From: Coriobacteriaceae bacterium
Lineage (GTDB): Bacteria; Actinomycetota; Coriobacteriia; Coriobacteriales; Coriobacteriaceae
NCBI GenBank assembly: GCA_025993015.1
Contig: DAJPFV010000001.1
Coordinates: 1,302,001 to 1,366,000 of the forward strand
Direction of reading: 5' to 3'
Length of the DNA: 64,000 bases
In this document: in pieces, positions 19,305-31,829 of the stretch
How the letters are laid out: each line of letters opens with the position of its first letter
How positions within the stretch are numbered: the first letter of the stretch is position 1
Position numbers and translations under genes: made by a program
The notes under the pieces: generated by a model
Databases searched by the model: none
What the model was told of the DNA's origin: nothing
What the model saw: only the letters and a program-made list of their open reading frames with translations

Positions 19305-21755
19305 CTAAATCAGCCCAAAATGCTCGAGCGCCGCAACGACACCGTCGTGATCGACGGTGTCGGTCACGTAATCGGCCTTATCCTTGAGATAGTCCGGCGC
19401 ATTGCCCATGGCGATACCGACATCGACGGCGTTCATCAGCGAGACGTCATTGCTGGCGTCGCCAATGCCGTATACGGTTCCGTGGTGGGGATCGAGGGCG
19501 TCGAGTACAGACTGGATGCCCCCGCGCTTCGTGCATTCGCGGGGCGAGATTTCGGTTACCTCGAGTTCGAGCTCGTTAAAGCACAGTAGCGGCTCAAGTG
19601 CCTTATCTTGAGCGATGTGGTTGGCGAGTGATGTAGACATCAAGATCTTGTAGACACTGTAATGTTGCAGCTGCGTGACTGCGTCGCCCAGGGTGCGCGC
19701 GTATCCGGGAGCATCGGGCGCATCGGCACTCATGCGCACGACGCCGTTGAGGCCCTCAAAGCGGATGACCTCGCCCGATTGCTCAAGATAGGGGGCAAGA
19801 TGCTGCAGCATGCTGGGTGTCATCGACAGATCGCGAATTGCGTGTCCGTTGATCTCGGCGTAACCGCCCGCAAGACAGACGATGCCGGTCCAGGGCAGCT
19901 CAAGAAGTTTGGGGTGGATGCAGCTCAGGGTACGTCCCGTGCAGATAAAGGCCATGTTGCCGTTGGCGACAAACTCGCGGATTGCCTGCGAAACCGCCTC
20001 GTTGGGATAGGGGGAGAGGTCCCGCTCGTCTTCGGGAAGGTCTTGGGCGAGCCTGGGGTCTTGCCAGGCGAGCGTTCCGTCGATATCGAAGAAGCAAATA
20101 TCGCCGCGCTTATGGGCTGCGCTGGCGGCAGGGGAGGCCGAGGTGGTGGGCACAAATTCCGGCTCGAGGCCCATGATCTGGTCAAAATGCTCTTTAACGC
20201 GGGGAACGGAGATGCCGATGATCACCTGGGCGGTCTTGCCCGTAATGATGAGGCCCTTGGCGCCCACCGCGACAAACGACGCGTTATCTGCAACGATGGA
20301 AGGGTCTGCGACCTCGACGCGCAGGCGCGTGGCGCAGTTGGTTGCGCCCACGATATTGCCAACGCCACCTAAAAGCTGAATTACCCGCTCAGCGAGGACG
20401 TGATCTTGATCGGTTCGACTATTGACCTCGTCATTGGGAGATTGCTCTTTGGCAAAGTTGCTTCCCGTTAAACAATCGATTGCCGCGCGATTGGCGACAT
20501 GATCCTCGCGGCCCGGAGTCTTAAGGTCATAGACCAAGATGAGTGCTCGAAAACTAACAAAAAAGATGAGGCTAAAGGCAAGGCCGATACCGAGCGCCAA
20601 AAGATAGGCACCGGCATGCGTGCGCATGAGCGGAATAAAGTTGAAGGCTGCCATCTCCATCAGGCCGCCCGAGAAGATGCCGACGATGCCAAAGAGATTC
20701 ATGGTTGTGGCAAGGCAAGACGATAAGACGGCGTAGAGCAAAAAGAGCCCGGGGTGGGTGAACATAAAGAGAAACTCGAGTGGCTCGGTAACGCCGCAAA
20801 CCACCGAGGCGATGATGGCGGGAACAAGGATGACCCTGAGGCCGGCGCGGCGCTCGGGTTTTGCGGTGGAGTAGAACGCAGCTGCGATGGCAGGAAGGCC
20901 AAAGAGCTTGACCCAGCCGGTGGCGGTAAAACCGGCCCACGGCGCAAGCTCATTAAGGGGGCGCGTGCTATGGGAGAGGATGGGGAGCAAACTGCTCCAC
21001 GTGGCGTAGATGCCGTCGTTAATGACCAGGTTGTCGTAGTAGATCGGCATGTAGAGCAGGTGGTGCAGGCCAAAGGGCTCGAGTGCTCGTTCTAAAAAGA
21101 CAAAGATACCCACGCCAAAGGGACCGACGCCTGCAAGCGCGTGACGCAGCGTATCAGTTACATCGTATACGTAGGGCACGATGGCGGCCGAGATAGCGGC
21201 AAGGGCAAACACGGCAAAAAAGCTGATGAGGTAGACCAGCGAGGAGCCCGAGAAGGTGCCGAGCCAATCGGGAATTTTGGCATCGTAGAAGCGGTCATGG
21301 ATGGCGACGACGGTTGCCGATACCGCCAGCGGGCCGATAATGCCGGTGTCGAGCGTCTTGATGCCGTCGATGACGGTGATACCGCTGGCGGAGGTCAAAG
21401 ATGACGGGTACTCAAGTCCAAGGTTGTCTCCGCTCAGCTTAATGATCTCGCTCAAAAAGAAGCAGTAGGCAAAATAGGCGACGAGAGCCTCGAGGCAGCA
21501 ACGAGCCGGTTGTTTTTGGGCAAGACCGATGGGCAGCGCTACGGCAAAAAGGAGCGGGAGGCGTTTAAAGACCGTCCACGAGCCGCGCTGGATGATGGTC
21601 CAAAAAACGTACCAAGGGGTTCCGTATACGGCGAGATCGCCGACGATGTCCGCAGTCGTTGCGAGAGCGGAGACGCCGACCATGAGGCCTGATATAGAAA
21701 ACAGCATGGCGGGCGCGAACATTGCCCCGCCAAAGCGTTGGATTTTTTGCAGCAT
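19305..21755 (-). CDS. PTS alpha-glucoside-type EIICB fused to HAD phosphatase
   Basis: Residues about 1-425 are a glucose-superfamily EIIC that closely resembles MalP/AglA, starting QKIQRFGGAMFAP and including ITVIDGIKTLDTGIIG, LEPFGLHHLLYMP and VTEPLEFLF. About 440-540 is EIIB with the phosphorylatable cysteine in TNCATRLRVEV (near 472). About 550-816 is a Cof-type HAD hydrolase with FFDIDGTL, CTGRT and GIGDASNDVSLM, all catalytic Asp present. The chain should import and phosphorylate an alpha-glucoside and could remove the phosphate in the same protein. No 6-phospho-glucosidase is nearby. EIIA must come from elsewhere. A GntR gene is divergent. Confidence 0.88.
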   Translation of the reverse strand: MLQKIQRFGGAMFAPAMLFSISGLMVGVSALATTADIVGDLAVYGTPWYVFWTIIQRGSWTVFKRLPLLFAVALPIGLAQKQPARCCLEALVAYFAYCFFLSEIIKLSGDNLGLEYPSSLTSASGITVIDGIKTLDTGIIGPLAVSATVVAIHDRFYDAKIPDWLGTFSGSSLVYLISFFAVFALAAISAAIVPYVYDVTDTLRHALAGVGPFGVGIFVFLERALEPFGLHHLLYMPIYYDNLVINDGIYATWSSLLPILSHSTRPLNELAPWAGFTATGWVKLFGLPAIAAAFYSTAKPERRAGLRVILVPAIIASVVCGVTEPLEFLFMFTHPGLFLLYAVLSSCLATTMNLFGIVGIFSGGLMEMAAFNFIPLMRTHAGAYLLALGIGLAFSLIFFVSFRALILVYDLKTPGREDHVANRAAIDCLTGSNFAKEQSPNDEVNSRTDQDHVLAERVIQLLGGVGNIVGATNCATRLRVEVADPSIVADNASFVAVGAKGLIITGKTAQVIIGISVPRVKEHFDQIMGLEPEFVPTTSASPAASAAHKRGDICFFDIDGTLAWQDPRLAQDLPEDERDLSPYPNEAVSQAIREFVANGNMAFICTGRTLSCIHPKLLELPWTGIVCLAGGYAEINGHAIRDLSMTPSMLQHLAPYLEQSGEVIRFEGLNGVVRMSADAPDAPGYARTLGDAVTQLQHYSVYKILMSTSLANHIAQDKALEPLLCFNELELEVTEISPRECTKRGGIQSVLDALDPHHGTVYGIGDASNDVSLMNAVDVGIAMGNAPDYLKDKADYVTDTVDHDGVVAALEHFGLI

Positions 21756-21796
21756 GTTCTGCCTTCCGAATATCGAGGCGCGTTGCGCGTGGGGAA

Positions 21797-21930
21797 ACGT
21801 TTAAACAATGGATTCATTGTAGAGGACCAGACGATTGTCGTACCGGCAGTTTTGAGCGAAACCGATTTGGGCATGACAGAAACCGTCAACGGTTAAATCC
21901 TGTCGCTTTACCGATATTCGGTTTAAACAA
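21797..21930. promoter_or_regulatory. divergent promoter region with two TTGTTTAAAC sites
   Basis: GTTTAAACAA occurs at 21799-21808 and 21921-21930 between the EIICB-HAD gene and its divergent GntR regulator. The first sits just downstream of a minus-strand TACAAT box (near 21820-21815), where it would block transcription of the PTS gene. The second precedes gntR, suggesting autoregulation. Confidence 0.5.
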
Positions 21931-21984
21931 CTTTAAGAAATGCTATCGTGCCTAGCCGGAAATGAATAATGTAGAGGTGAAACA

Positions 21985-22704
21985 ATGCCAAAAGCGATAT
22001 ACGAAGGAATCTACCGAGAAATACGCTCGCGCATCATTAATGGGACCTATGCGTTTCAGGAGATGCTGCCAACCGAAGCCGAGCTGACCGCGGAATTTGG
22101 CTGCACGCGCAATACCGTCCGCCGCGCTTTGAGCATGCTGGCCGACGGGATGTTTGTGCAGCCCATACACGGCAAGGGCGTGCGCGTTATTTGGCTTAAG
22201 GGCGAAACCGACATGTTGGGCGCACTCGAAGAGGTTGAGTCGTTTGGCGAGTTTGCAAAGCGCAACAATGCCGTTGCATCGACGGACGTTAAGTCTTTTG
22301 AACATCTGGTCTGCACCGAGCAACTCTCTCGTCGCCTGGGCTTTAAGGTGGGCGAGAAGTTGATTCGCGTGGTGCGCGTCCGTAGCCTTAACGGTAACGC
22401 TCGCCAGGTGGACCACGGCTATTTTCTGGAGTCGATCGCCAAAGGCCTGACACCCGAGATCGCCGCAAGGTCAATTTACGACTATCTGGAGCACAAGCGC
22501 GGCGTCAAAGTGATGGCGAGTCGTCGTACGGTGAGTGTCGAGCTCGCCAACGATGAGGACTGCAGCTACTTGGACCTTGGTAAGTACAACTGCGTCGCCG
22601 TTATGGAGAGCCAATCGTACACCTCGGACGGCATCTTGTTCGAGGTCACGCACGCCCGTACGCACCCCGAGATCTTCCACTACCGCGTCAACTCCAAGCG
22701 ATAG
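21985..22704 (+). CDS. GntR/HutC-family regulator, TreR-like
   Basis: Residues 1-70 form a GntR winged helix (YEGIYREIRSRIINGTY, LPTEAELTAEFGCTRNTVRRAL). About 90-239 is a UTRA effector domain, ending VTHARTHPEIFHYRV in the style of TreR, which senses a phosphorylated disaccharide. The ATG 21985 follows GAGGTG. It is divergent from the EIICB-HAD gene, so it probably represses it in the absence of the imported sugar phosphate. The TTGTTTAAACAA sites nearby and before the ABC and malQ genes are candidate operators. Ligand identity is inferred. Confidence 0.88.
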   Translation: MPKAIYEGIYREIRSRIINGTYAFQEMLPTEAELTAEFGCTRNTVRRALSMLADGMFVQPIHGKGVRVIWLKGETDMLGALEEVESFGEFAKRNNAVASTDVKSFEHLVCTEQLSRRLGFKVGEKLIRVVRVRSLNGNARQVDHGYFLESIAKGLTPEIAARSIYDYLEHKRGVKVMASRRTVSVELANDEDCSYLDLGKYNCVAVMESQSYTSDGILFEVTHARTHPEIFHYRVNSKR

Positions 22705-22744
22705 CCGGCTAGCTCGCAGCCTGACGAGACTCATGCCCTCAAAG

Positions 22745-22793
22745 CGAAAACGCCCGGTCAAACCGACGATGTATCGGCTTGACCGGGCGTTTT
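22745..22793 (+). terminator. terminator after gntR
   Basis: GAAAACGCCCGGTCAA pairs with TTGACCGGGCGTTTTC with a smaller CCGA/TCGG stem inside. It ends in TTTTC and works in either direction. Confidence 0.88.
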
Positions 22794-22815
22794 CTCTATA
22801 TTCGATAACAAATAA

Positions 22816-22926
22816 TTGTTTATACAAAACTTGTCAAGTATCAAGTTGAAATTACCGTTCACCGATGTTTTTCTACCGCTCTAGTAATACTTGTTCAAAC
22901 AACTAGCCAAATAGCGTATTGTACAA
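22816..22926 (+). promoter_or_regulatory. operator cluster upstream of the sugar-binding protein
   Basis: Palindromes TTGTTTATACAA (22816-22827), TTGTTCAAACAA (22891-22902) and TTGTACAA (22919-22926) lie in the 200 nt before the binding-protein gene. They resemble the sites in the gntR/EIICB region and near malQ. CCGTTCACCGA at 22855-22865 also occurs before PTS genes at 49893. Confidence 0.5.
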
Positions 22927-23010
22927 ATCAGCAAAAGGGGCAAAGTCCCCGAGCCAATCTCCGAAGGCGGCGGCAAAGGGTGCCGCCACGGTGTGAAAGG
23001 GTGGATTGTA

Positions 23011-24327
23011 ATGAAGAACGAAATGAGCAGAAGGCAGTTCCTGGGCTTTGCTGGTTCCGCGGCTGCGGTGCTTGGTCTGGGTCTCGTGGGCTGCGGTGGT
23101 TCTGCCGGCTCCGGCTCCTCTGCTTCTGGTGACGCTGCCGAGGTCTACTTCCTCCAATTCAAGCCCGAGGTCGACAAGGAGTGGAAGGAGATCGCCAAGG
23201 CCTATAAGAAGGAGAAGGGCGTCGAGGTCAAGATCGTGACCGCCGCCTCCAACACTTACGAGGAGAAGCTCAAGTCCGAGATGTCCAAGAGCTCCGCTCC
23301 GACCCTGTTCCAGGTCAACGGCCCCACCGGTCTTAAGAACTGGAAGGATTACTGCGCCGACCTGTCCGATACCAAGCTCCGCGGTGAGCTCATTGACGAC
23401 TCCCTGGCTCTGCAGTCCGATGGCAAGGATCTGGGTATCGACTGGGTCCAGGAGAGCTACGGCATCATCTACAACAAGCAGCTGCTCGAGAAGGCTGGTT
23501 ACAAGGCCGAGGACATCAACTCCTTCGACAAGCTGAAGGCTTGTGCCGACGACATCCAGGCCCGCAAGGACGAGCTTGGTGTTGAGGGCGCCTTCACTTC
23601 CGCTGGCATGGACGACTCCTCCAGCTGGCGCTACACCACCCACCTCGCCAACCTCCCGCTCTACTACGAGTTCGAGAAGGAGCACAACCAGGAGGACGAC
23701 GAGATCAAGGGCGAGTATCTCGACAACTTCAAGCAGATTTTCGACCTGTACATCACCGACTCCACCTGCGATCCTTCGCAGCTTGCCTCCAAGACCGGCG
23801 ACGACGCCACAAACGAGTTCGCAACCGGCAAGGCCGTCTTCTATCAGAACGGTTCTTGGGCCTACGCTGACCTCACCAAGGCTGGCATGACCGACGATCA
23901 GATTGGCATGATGCCCATCTACATCGGTGTCGACGGCGAGGAGAACCAGGGCCTGTGCTCCGGCGGCGAGAACTACTGGTGCGTCAGCTCCCAGGCTTCC
24001 GAGGATGCCCAGAAGGCCACCGAGGACTTCATGTATTGGTGCGTCACTTCTGACACCGCCACCAGCATCATCGCTGACAAGATGGGTCTGACTGCCCCGT
24101 TCAAGAGCGCTAAGGAGACCACCAACGTCTTCTCGCAGCAGGCCGTTGCCATGGCCAAGGACGGCAAGAAGACCGTCGCTTGGGACTTCGTTTACATCCC
24201 CTCTGAGGAGTGGAAGAAGAACCTCAAGCAGGCTCTGATTGCCTATGCTGCCGACAACAGCAAGTGGGACGGCGTCAAGAACGCCTTCGTCGATGGCTGG
24301 AAGACCGAGAAGGCTGCTTCCGAGTAA
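23011..24327 (+). CDS. sugar ABC transporter substrate-binding lipoprotein
   Basis: Extracytoplasmic binding protein of the CUT1 class, probably for malto-oligosaccharides given the permeases, glgP and malQ that follow. The N-terminus SRRQFLGFAGSAAAV is a twin-arginine-like signal, followed by a lipobox LVGC, so the mature protein is a lipid-anchored Tat or Sec lipoprotein. A Gly/Ser linker precedes a family 1 extracellular-binding fold (AEVYFLQFKPEVDKEW, VNGPTGLKNW, GENYWCV). ATG 23011 follows AAAGGGTGG. An upstream in-frame GTG at 22993 overlaps that site and is rejected. Length is 438 aa. Confidence 0.9.
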   Translation: MKNEMSRRQFLGFAGSAAAVLGLGLVGCGGSAGSGSSASGDAAEVYFLQFKPEVDKEWKEIAKAYKKEKGVEVKIVTAASNTYEEKLKSEMSKSSAPTLFQVNGPTGLKNWKDYCADLSDTKLRGELIDDSLALQSDGKDLGIDWVQESYGIIYNKQLLEKAGYKAEDINSFDKLKACADDIQARKDELGVEGAFTSAGMDDSSSWRYTTHLANLPLYYEFEKEHNQEDDEIKGEYLDNFKQIFDLYITDSTCDPSQLASKTGDDATNEFATGKAVFYQNGSWAYADLTKAGMTDDQIGMMPIYIGVDGEENQGLCSGGENYWCVSSQASEDAQKATEDFMYWCVTSDTATSIIADKMGLTAPFKSAKETTNVFSQQAVAMAKDGKKTVAWDFVYIPSEEWKKNLKQALIAYAADNSKWDGVKNAFVDGWKTEKAASE

Positions 24328-24358
24328 GCAGTTGCTGCCCAAGCTATCTGATTAGCGA

Positions 24359-24394
24359 CAGGGGGCGGGCAGACGTTGGTTTGCCCGCCCCCTG
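24359..24394 (+). terminator. intercistronic hairpin after the binding protein gene
   Basis: A 13-bp perfect stem CAGGGGGCGGGCA/TGCCCGCCCCCTG lies between the binding protein and first permease, with no T-run. Such hairpins usually protect the upstream mRNA and give higher binding-protein levels. Confidence 0.7.
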
Positions 24395-24414
24395 CATATT
24401 GAAAGGACCCTTCT

Positions 24415-25269
24415 ATGGGCAAAGCACTCAAGCGCTGGTGGCCGCTCTTTATGCTGCCCACGTGTCTGGCGTTTATGATCGGGTTCGTGATCCCCTTTAT
24501 CCAGGGTTTCTATCTCTCGTTCTGCCAGTTTATTACCATCAACAACACGCACTTTGTCGGTATCGAGAACTACGTGCGCGCACTGTCCGATCCGCAGTTT
24601 GCCACGTCGTTCTTCTTTACCGTGGCGTTTGCCTTCCTGTCGACGGTGCTCATCAACGTGATCGCCCTCGCCATCGCGCAGGCGCTCACCCGCAAAGCGC
24701 TCAAGGGCACCAACATCTTCCGTACGATCTTCTTTATGCCTAACCTGATCGGCGGCATCGTGCTGGGCTACATCTGGCAGATTCTGATCAACTGCCTGCT
24801 CTCCAACGTGGGCGCCCAGCTCATCGCCCTTAACTCTGCTGCTGGCTTCTGGGGCCTTATCATCCTGACCCTGTGGCAGCAGGTCGGCTACATGATGATC
24901 ATCTACATCGCTGGTCTGCAGTCCATTCCGTCCGACTACATCGAGGCCGCCAAGGTCGACGGTGCCACGGCATGGCAGACGTTTTGGAAGGTTAAGATCC
25001 CTAACCTGATGCCGACGATCACCATCTGCCTGTTCCTGTCCATCACCAACGGCTTTAAGCTGTTCGACCAGAACCTCGCCCTTACCGGTGGTGCCCCCGC
25101 GCACTCCACCGAGATGCTCGCCCTGAACATCTACAACACGTTCTATTCGCGTGCTGGTATCGCATGGCAGGGCATTGGCCAGGCCAAGGCAGTCATCTTC
25201 TGCATCCTGGTCGTCGCTATTTCTATGATCCAGCTTAAGGCCACGAGGTCCAAGGAGGTGCAGCAGTAA
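24415..25269 (+). CDS. sugar ABC transporter permease (MalF/UgpA type)
   Basis: Inner-membrane subunit with about six transmembrane segments. It carries the cytoplasmic EAA loop YIEAAKVDGATAWQTFWKV followed by KIPNLMP, which docks on the ATPase. The N-terminal segment LKRWWPLFMLPTCLAFMIGFVIPF is typical of the first CUT1 permease. Length is 284 aa. AAAGGA precedes ATG 24415. Its stop codon overlaps the next permease start by one base, so the two are translationally coupled. Confidence 0.93.
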   Translation: MGKALKRWWPLFMLPTCLAFMIGFVIPFIQGFYLSFCQFITINNTHFVGIENYVRALSDPQFATSFFFTVAFAFLSTVLINVIALAIAQALTRKALKGTNIFRTIFFMPNLIGGIVLGYIWQILINCLLSNVGAQLIALNSAAGFWGLIILTLWQQVGYMMIIYIAGLQSIPSDYIEAAKVDGATAWQTFWKVKIPNLMPTITICLFLSITNGFKLFDQNLALTGGAPAHSTEMLALNIYNTFYSRAGIAWQGIGQAKAVIFCILVVAISMIQLKATRSKEVQQ

Positions 25270-26108
25270 TGAAACGCGATAAGGCTATTAACCGCGCGCT
25301 CTCGATTTTCTTTACGATTCTGTCGCTCGCATGGATCTATCCCGTGTTCATGATTGCGCTCAATTCCTTTAAGAAAGCGACCGCAATCAGCACCACCACG
25401 GCATTCGATCTGCTCACGCCCGAGACGTTCGACGGCCTCGCAAACTACATGCACGCCCTTAATGAGCAGGGCTTTGCCTCGGCATTTATGTACTCGCTCA
25501 TCATCACGGTCACGTCGGTCGTGCTGATCTTGGTGTGCTGCTCCATGTGCGCTTGGTACGTGGTTCGTGTCAACAGCAAGATCTCGAACTTCTTCTATTA
25601 CCTGTTCGTGTTCTCGATGGTTGTACCGTTCCAGATGCTCATGTTCACGCTGTCCAATTTGGCGGACCGCATCGGCTTTAACACGCCGTTCAACATCTGC
25701 TTTATCTATCTGGGCTTTGGCGCGGGCCTGGCGGTCTTTATGTTCGCCGGCTTTGTAAAGAACATCCCGCTCGAGATCGAGGAGGCGGCCATGATCGACG
25801 GCTGCAACCCGGTCCAGGTGTTCTTTAAGATCGTCCTCCCCATTATGAAGCCCACCTATCTTTCGGTCGGCATCCTCGAGACCATGTGGGTCTGGAACGA
25901 CTACCTGCTGCCCTACCTTACGCTCGACTCCACCAAGTACAAGACCATTCCTATCTTGATCCAGTACTTCCGCGGCGGCTACGGCCACGTCGAGCTCGGC
26001 CCCATGATGGCCTGCATCATGATGGTCGTTGTCCCCATCGTCGTCATGTACATCCTCTGCCAGAAGTACATCATCGACGGCGTGGTGGCAGGTGCCGTCA
26101 AGGGCTGA
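25269..26108 (+). CDS. sugar ABC transporter permease (MalG/UgpE type)
   Basis: Second permease of the heterodimer. Its EAA loop reads EIEEAAMIDGCNPVQVFFKI followed by VLPIMKP. It begins with a membrane segment (IFFTILSLAWIYPVFMIALNS) and ends KYIIDGVVAGAVKG, the usual end of MalG-like proteins. It is 279 aa long. GGAGG lies 9 nt upstream within the previous gene. Confidence 0.93.
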   Translation: MKRDKAINRALSIFFTILSLAWIYPVFMIALNSFKKATAISTTTAFDLLTPETFDGLANYMHALNEQGFASAFMYSLIITVTSVVLILVCCSMCAWYVVRVNSKISNFFYYLFVFSMVVPFQMLMFTLSNLADRIGFNTPFNICFIYLGFGAGLAVFMFAGFVKNIPLEIEEAAMIDGCNPVQVFFKIVLPIMKPTYLSVGILETMWVWNDYLLPYLTLDSTKYKTIPILIQYFRGGYGHVELGPMMACIMMVVVPIVVMYILCQKYIIDGVVAGAVKG

Positions 26109-26176
26109 TGCCGTAACTGTTTTGCAAGTTTCTGCGGCGCCCCTCAGCGTGGCGCCGCATATCGAAAGGTAAAGAC

Positions 26177-27376
<1,200 letters not shown>

Positions 27377-27444
27377 GCCCGGTGCATCCAGGCCCTCCCT
27401 TTGGGCGACTGCGGTATTGCCATCCTTTTGCCGCGGTCACATAT

Positions 27445-27489
27445 AAGGCTCCCCTCCCGTCCGCTGGGCGAGAGGGGGGCCTTTCTTTG
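27445..27489 (+). terminator. terminator of the ABC transporter operon
   Basis: AAGGCTCCCCTC pairs with GAGGGGGGCCTT around a GC-rich loop and is followed by TTCTTTG, 69 nt after the ATPase stop. Confidence 0.8.
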
Positions 27490-27515
27490 TGCTGGGGGTG
27501 TCTGACCGGTCGTTT

Positions 27516-27733
27516 GTCTCGATCTGTAACGGGTAGGGCCGATTTCGGACGCTAGGTGTTACAGATCGAGACGGTTCCGCCGAGCTAACCATTTCATCTA
27601 AATCTGTAACACCAAAGGCGAATTTCAGTTGCTAGATGTTACAGATTGAGATAAACCCAAGGGGAGGGGCCGGTATGTCTCAATCTGTAACAGCTGGGGC
27701 CGTTTTTACCGAGTAGCTGTTACAGATCGAGAT
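27516..27733. repeat. three tandem 57-bp hairpins (family C)
   Basis: Units 27516-27572, 27596-27652 and 27677-27733 each consist of a 15-bp arm, exactly 27 nt, and the inverted 15-bp arm. The arms are variants of GTCTCGATCTGTAAC. The gaps between units are 23 and 24 nt. The 27-nt centres vary but keep a GGGCCGnTTT-like middle. They lie between the convergent ABC operon and glgP. There is no open frame of note. Confidence 0.88.
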
Positions 27734-27772
27734 TGTTTGGTCGAGTCGGGTCACAGGGTAACGTGCGGGCAC

Positions 27773-27806
27773 AAAAAACGGAGCCGTGTTGCCACGACTC
27801 CGTTTC
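27773..27806 (-). terminator. terminator of glgP
   Basis: On the minus strand AAACGGAGTCGTGG pairs with CCACGGCTCCGTTT-like sequence (with small internal differences) and runs into TTTTTGT, 28 nt after the glgP stop. Confidence 0.82.
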
Positions 27807-27833
27807 TCAAGAGGATGGGTAAGGGAAGCGAAA

Positions 27834-30101
<2,268 letters not shown>

Positions 30102-30148
30102 GTTTCCTCCTGTGATGAGTTGTTAGACATGTCTTAGATACAAAGAAG

Positions 30149-30182
30149 CCCGCGCGAGGGGATTGGGGTGCCCTCGCGCGGG
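30149..30182 (-). terminator. terminator between malQ and glgP
   Basis: On the minus strand CCCGCGCGAGGG pairs perfectly with CCCTCGCGCGGG around a 10-nt loop and is followed by CTTCTTTG. Confidence 0.85.
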
Positions 30183-30230
30183 AAAGCGAGCACGTCCGAT
30201 GTGTTGGGGTGGCGTCGGACGTGATTGCCC

Positions 30231-31736
30231 TTATTGGGGAAGCTCGATATCGCCTTCCGAGGGAATGCGGAAGTACGTCTCGGTCCAGTCGGTGAGCTTA
30301 TGCTCGAGCTCGCGGGTGATGGCGCCATCGAGCATGCGCCAGGTCCAGTTGCCGCCAAGCGTGGCGGGCGTGTTGATGCGTGCCTCATTGCCCAAGTTGA
30401 GCAGGTCCTGCATGGTATAGATGCAGGTATCGCTCACGCTGGCGGCGATGGTGCGATTGAGGGCATCGGTGATGGGCTCGCCGTCGCGCTGATGCGTATA
30501 CAGGGCGGCCTGCTCGCGCTGACGCGGGGTGGCCGTTCCCTCAAACCAACCGCGCGCCGTCTCGTTATCGTGGGTGCCCACATAGGCGACGGTGTTGGCG
30601 ATGTAGTTATGCGGCAGGTAGTACGAGTTGGTGCCCTCAAAGGCAAACTGCAGGATCTTCATGCCGGGGAAGCCCGAGTTGTCGCGCATGTCGATGACGC
30701 CGGGGGTGAGGAAGCCCAAGTCCTCGGCGATGATGGGCAGCGTGCCGAGCTTTTCCTCGAGCGTCTTGAAGAACTTGAGGCCGGGACCCTGCGTCCACGA
30801 ACCGTAGGACGAATCGGGCGAGGAGAACGGCACCTCCCAATAGGCCTCGAAGCCGCGGAAGTGATCCAGGCGGATGACGTCGTACATGTCGAGGGCGGCG
30901 CGAATGCGGCCCTCCCACCAGGAGAAGCCGTCGGCCTCCATGGCGTCCCAGTCGTAGATGGGGTTGCCCCAGTACTGGCCGGTAGCCGAGAACTGGTCGG
31001 GCGGCGTGCCGGCGACGCTCACGGGATTGCCGGCGGCGTCGATCTTAAAGAGCTCAGGTGTCGCCCACATCTCGACGGAGTCACGCGAGACATAGATGGG
31101 CAGGTCGCCGATGATGAGAATGTCGCGCTCGTTGGCATAGGCCTTGAGGCGGCTCCACTGGCGATCGAAGAAGTACTGCGCCATCTGGTGGTAGAGCATA
31201 CGCGCCGGATGGTCGGCGCAGACCTTGGCGGAAGCCTCGCCGCGGGTGCGGAGCTCCGCGGGCCACTCCCAAAACGCCTTGAGACCGCACTCCTCTTTGA
31301 CGGTCATGAACTCACAGTAGGGGATGAGCCAGTCCTCGTTGGCCTGGACAAAGTCATCGAAATCGGCCGGCTTGTCGGCAGCAAAGCGCTCGGCGGCGCG
31401 GTCGAGAATCTGACGGCGGCCGCCAAAGATAGCACCGTAGTCGACATTGCTGGGGTCGGATCCCAGATACACGCCATCGATATCGCGCTGCTCCAGATAC
31501 CCTGCCTCGATAAGCTCGGCAAAGTCGATAAAGTTGGGGTTGCCTGCGCGGGCCGAGAACGACTGATAAGGCGAATCGCCATAGCTGGTCGTCGTAAGGG
31601 GCAGAATCTGCCAGTAATGTTGTTTGCACGAGGCGAGAAAATCGACGAAGTCGTAGGCATTCCAGCCAAAGCCGCCGATTCCGTATGGTCCGGGCAGAGA
31701 TGAGACGGGCATGAGGACGCCGCTTGCACGCTCCAT
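30231..31736 (-). CDS. malQ: 4-alpha-glucanotransferase (amylomaltase)
   Basis: GH77 disproportionating enzyme that transfers glucan segments and releases glucose, working with glgP on imported maltodextrins. RASGVLMPVSSLPGPYGIG at the N-terminus, GDLPIYVSRDS, the nucleophile region VIRLDHFRGFEAYWEVP, IAEDLG and THDNETARGWF are all GH77 hallmarks. ATG 31736 is preferred, with GGTGAG 7 nt upstream. The upstream TTG/GTG codons overlap likely binding sequence. Length is 501 aa, normal for bacterial amylomaltase. Confidence 0.95.
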   Translation of the reverse strand: MERASGVLMPVSSLPGPYGIGGFGWNAYDFVDFLASCKQHYWQILPLTTTSYGDSPYQSFSARAGNPNFIDFAELIEAGYLEQRDIDGVYLGSDPSNVDYGAIFGGRRQILDRAAERFAADKPADFDDFVQANEDWLIPYCEFMTVKEECGLKAFWEWPAELRTRGEASAKVCADHPARMLYHQMAQYFFDRQWSRLKAYANERDILIIGDLPIYVSRDSVEMWATPELFKIDAAGNPVSVAGTPPDQFSATGQYWGNPIYDWDAMEADGFSWWEGRIRAALDMYDVIRLDHFRGFEAYWEVPFSSPDSSYGSWTQGPGLKFFKTLEEKLGTLPIIAEDLGFLTPGVIDMRDNSGFPGMKILQFAFEGTNSYYLPHNYIANTVAYVGTHDNETARGWFEGTATPRQREQAALYTHQRDGEPITDALNRTIAASVSDTCIYTMQDLLNLGNEARINTPATLGGNWTWRMLDGAITRELEHKLTDWTETYFRIPSEGDIELPQ

Positions 31737-31829
31737 GAATGCGCTCACCAACCTTCTTGTTGTGGGGTCGGCCTGCCGATGGGTGTGCAGTCCGCCTCCG
31801 ATGTTCTGATCCGATACGCCTATTGTAAA

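Noticed and set aside
22993..23011. Earlier GTG start for the sugar-binding protein
   Set aside because: It overlaps the AAAGGGTGG ribosome binding site of ATG 23011 and would put extra residues before the Tat-like signal.
27516..27733. CRISPR array
   Set aside because: The repeated arms alternate in orientation as inverted pairs rather than direct repeats with uniform spacers, only three units exist, and no cas genes are near.
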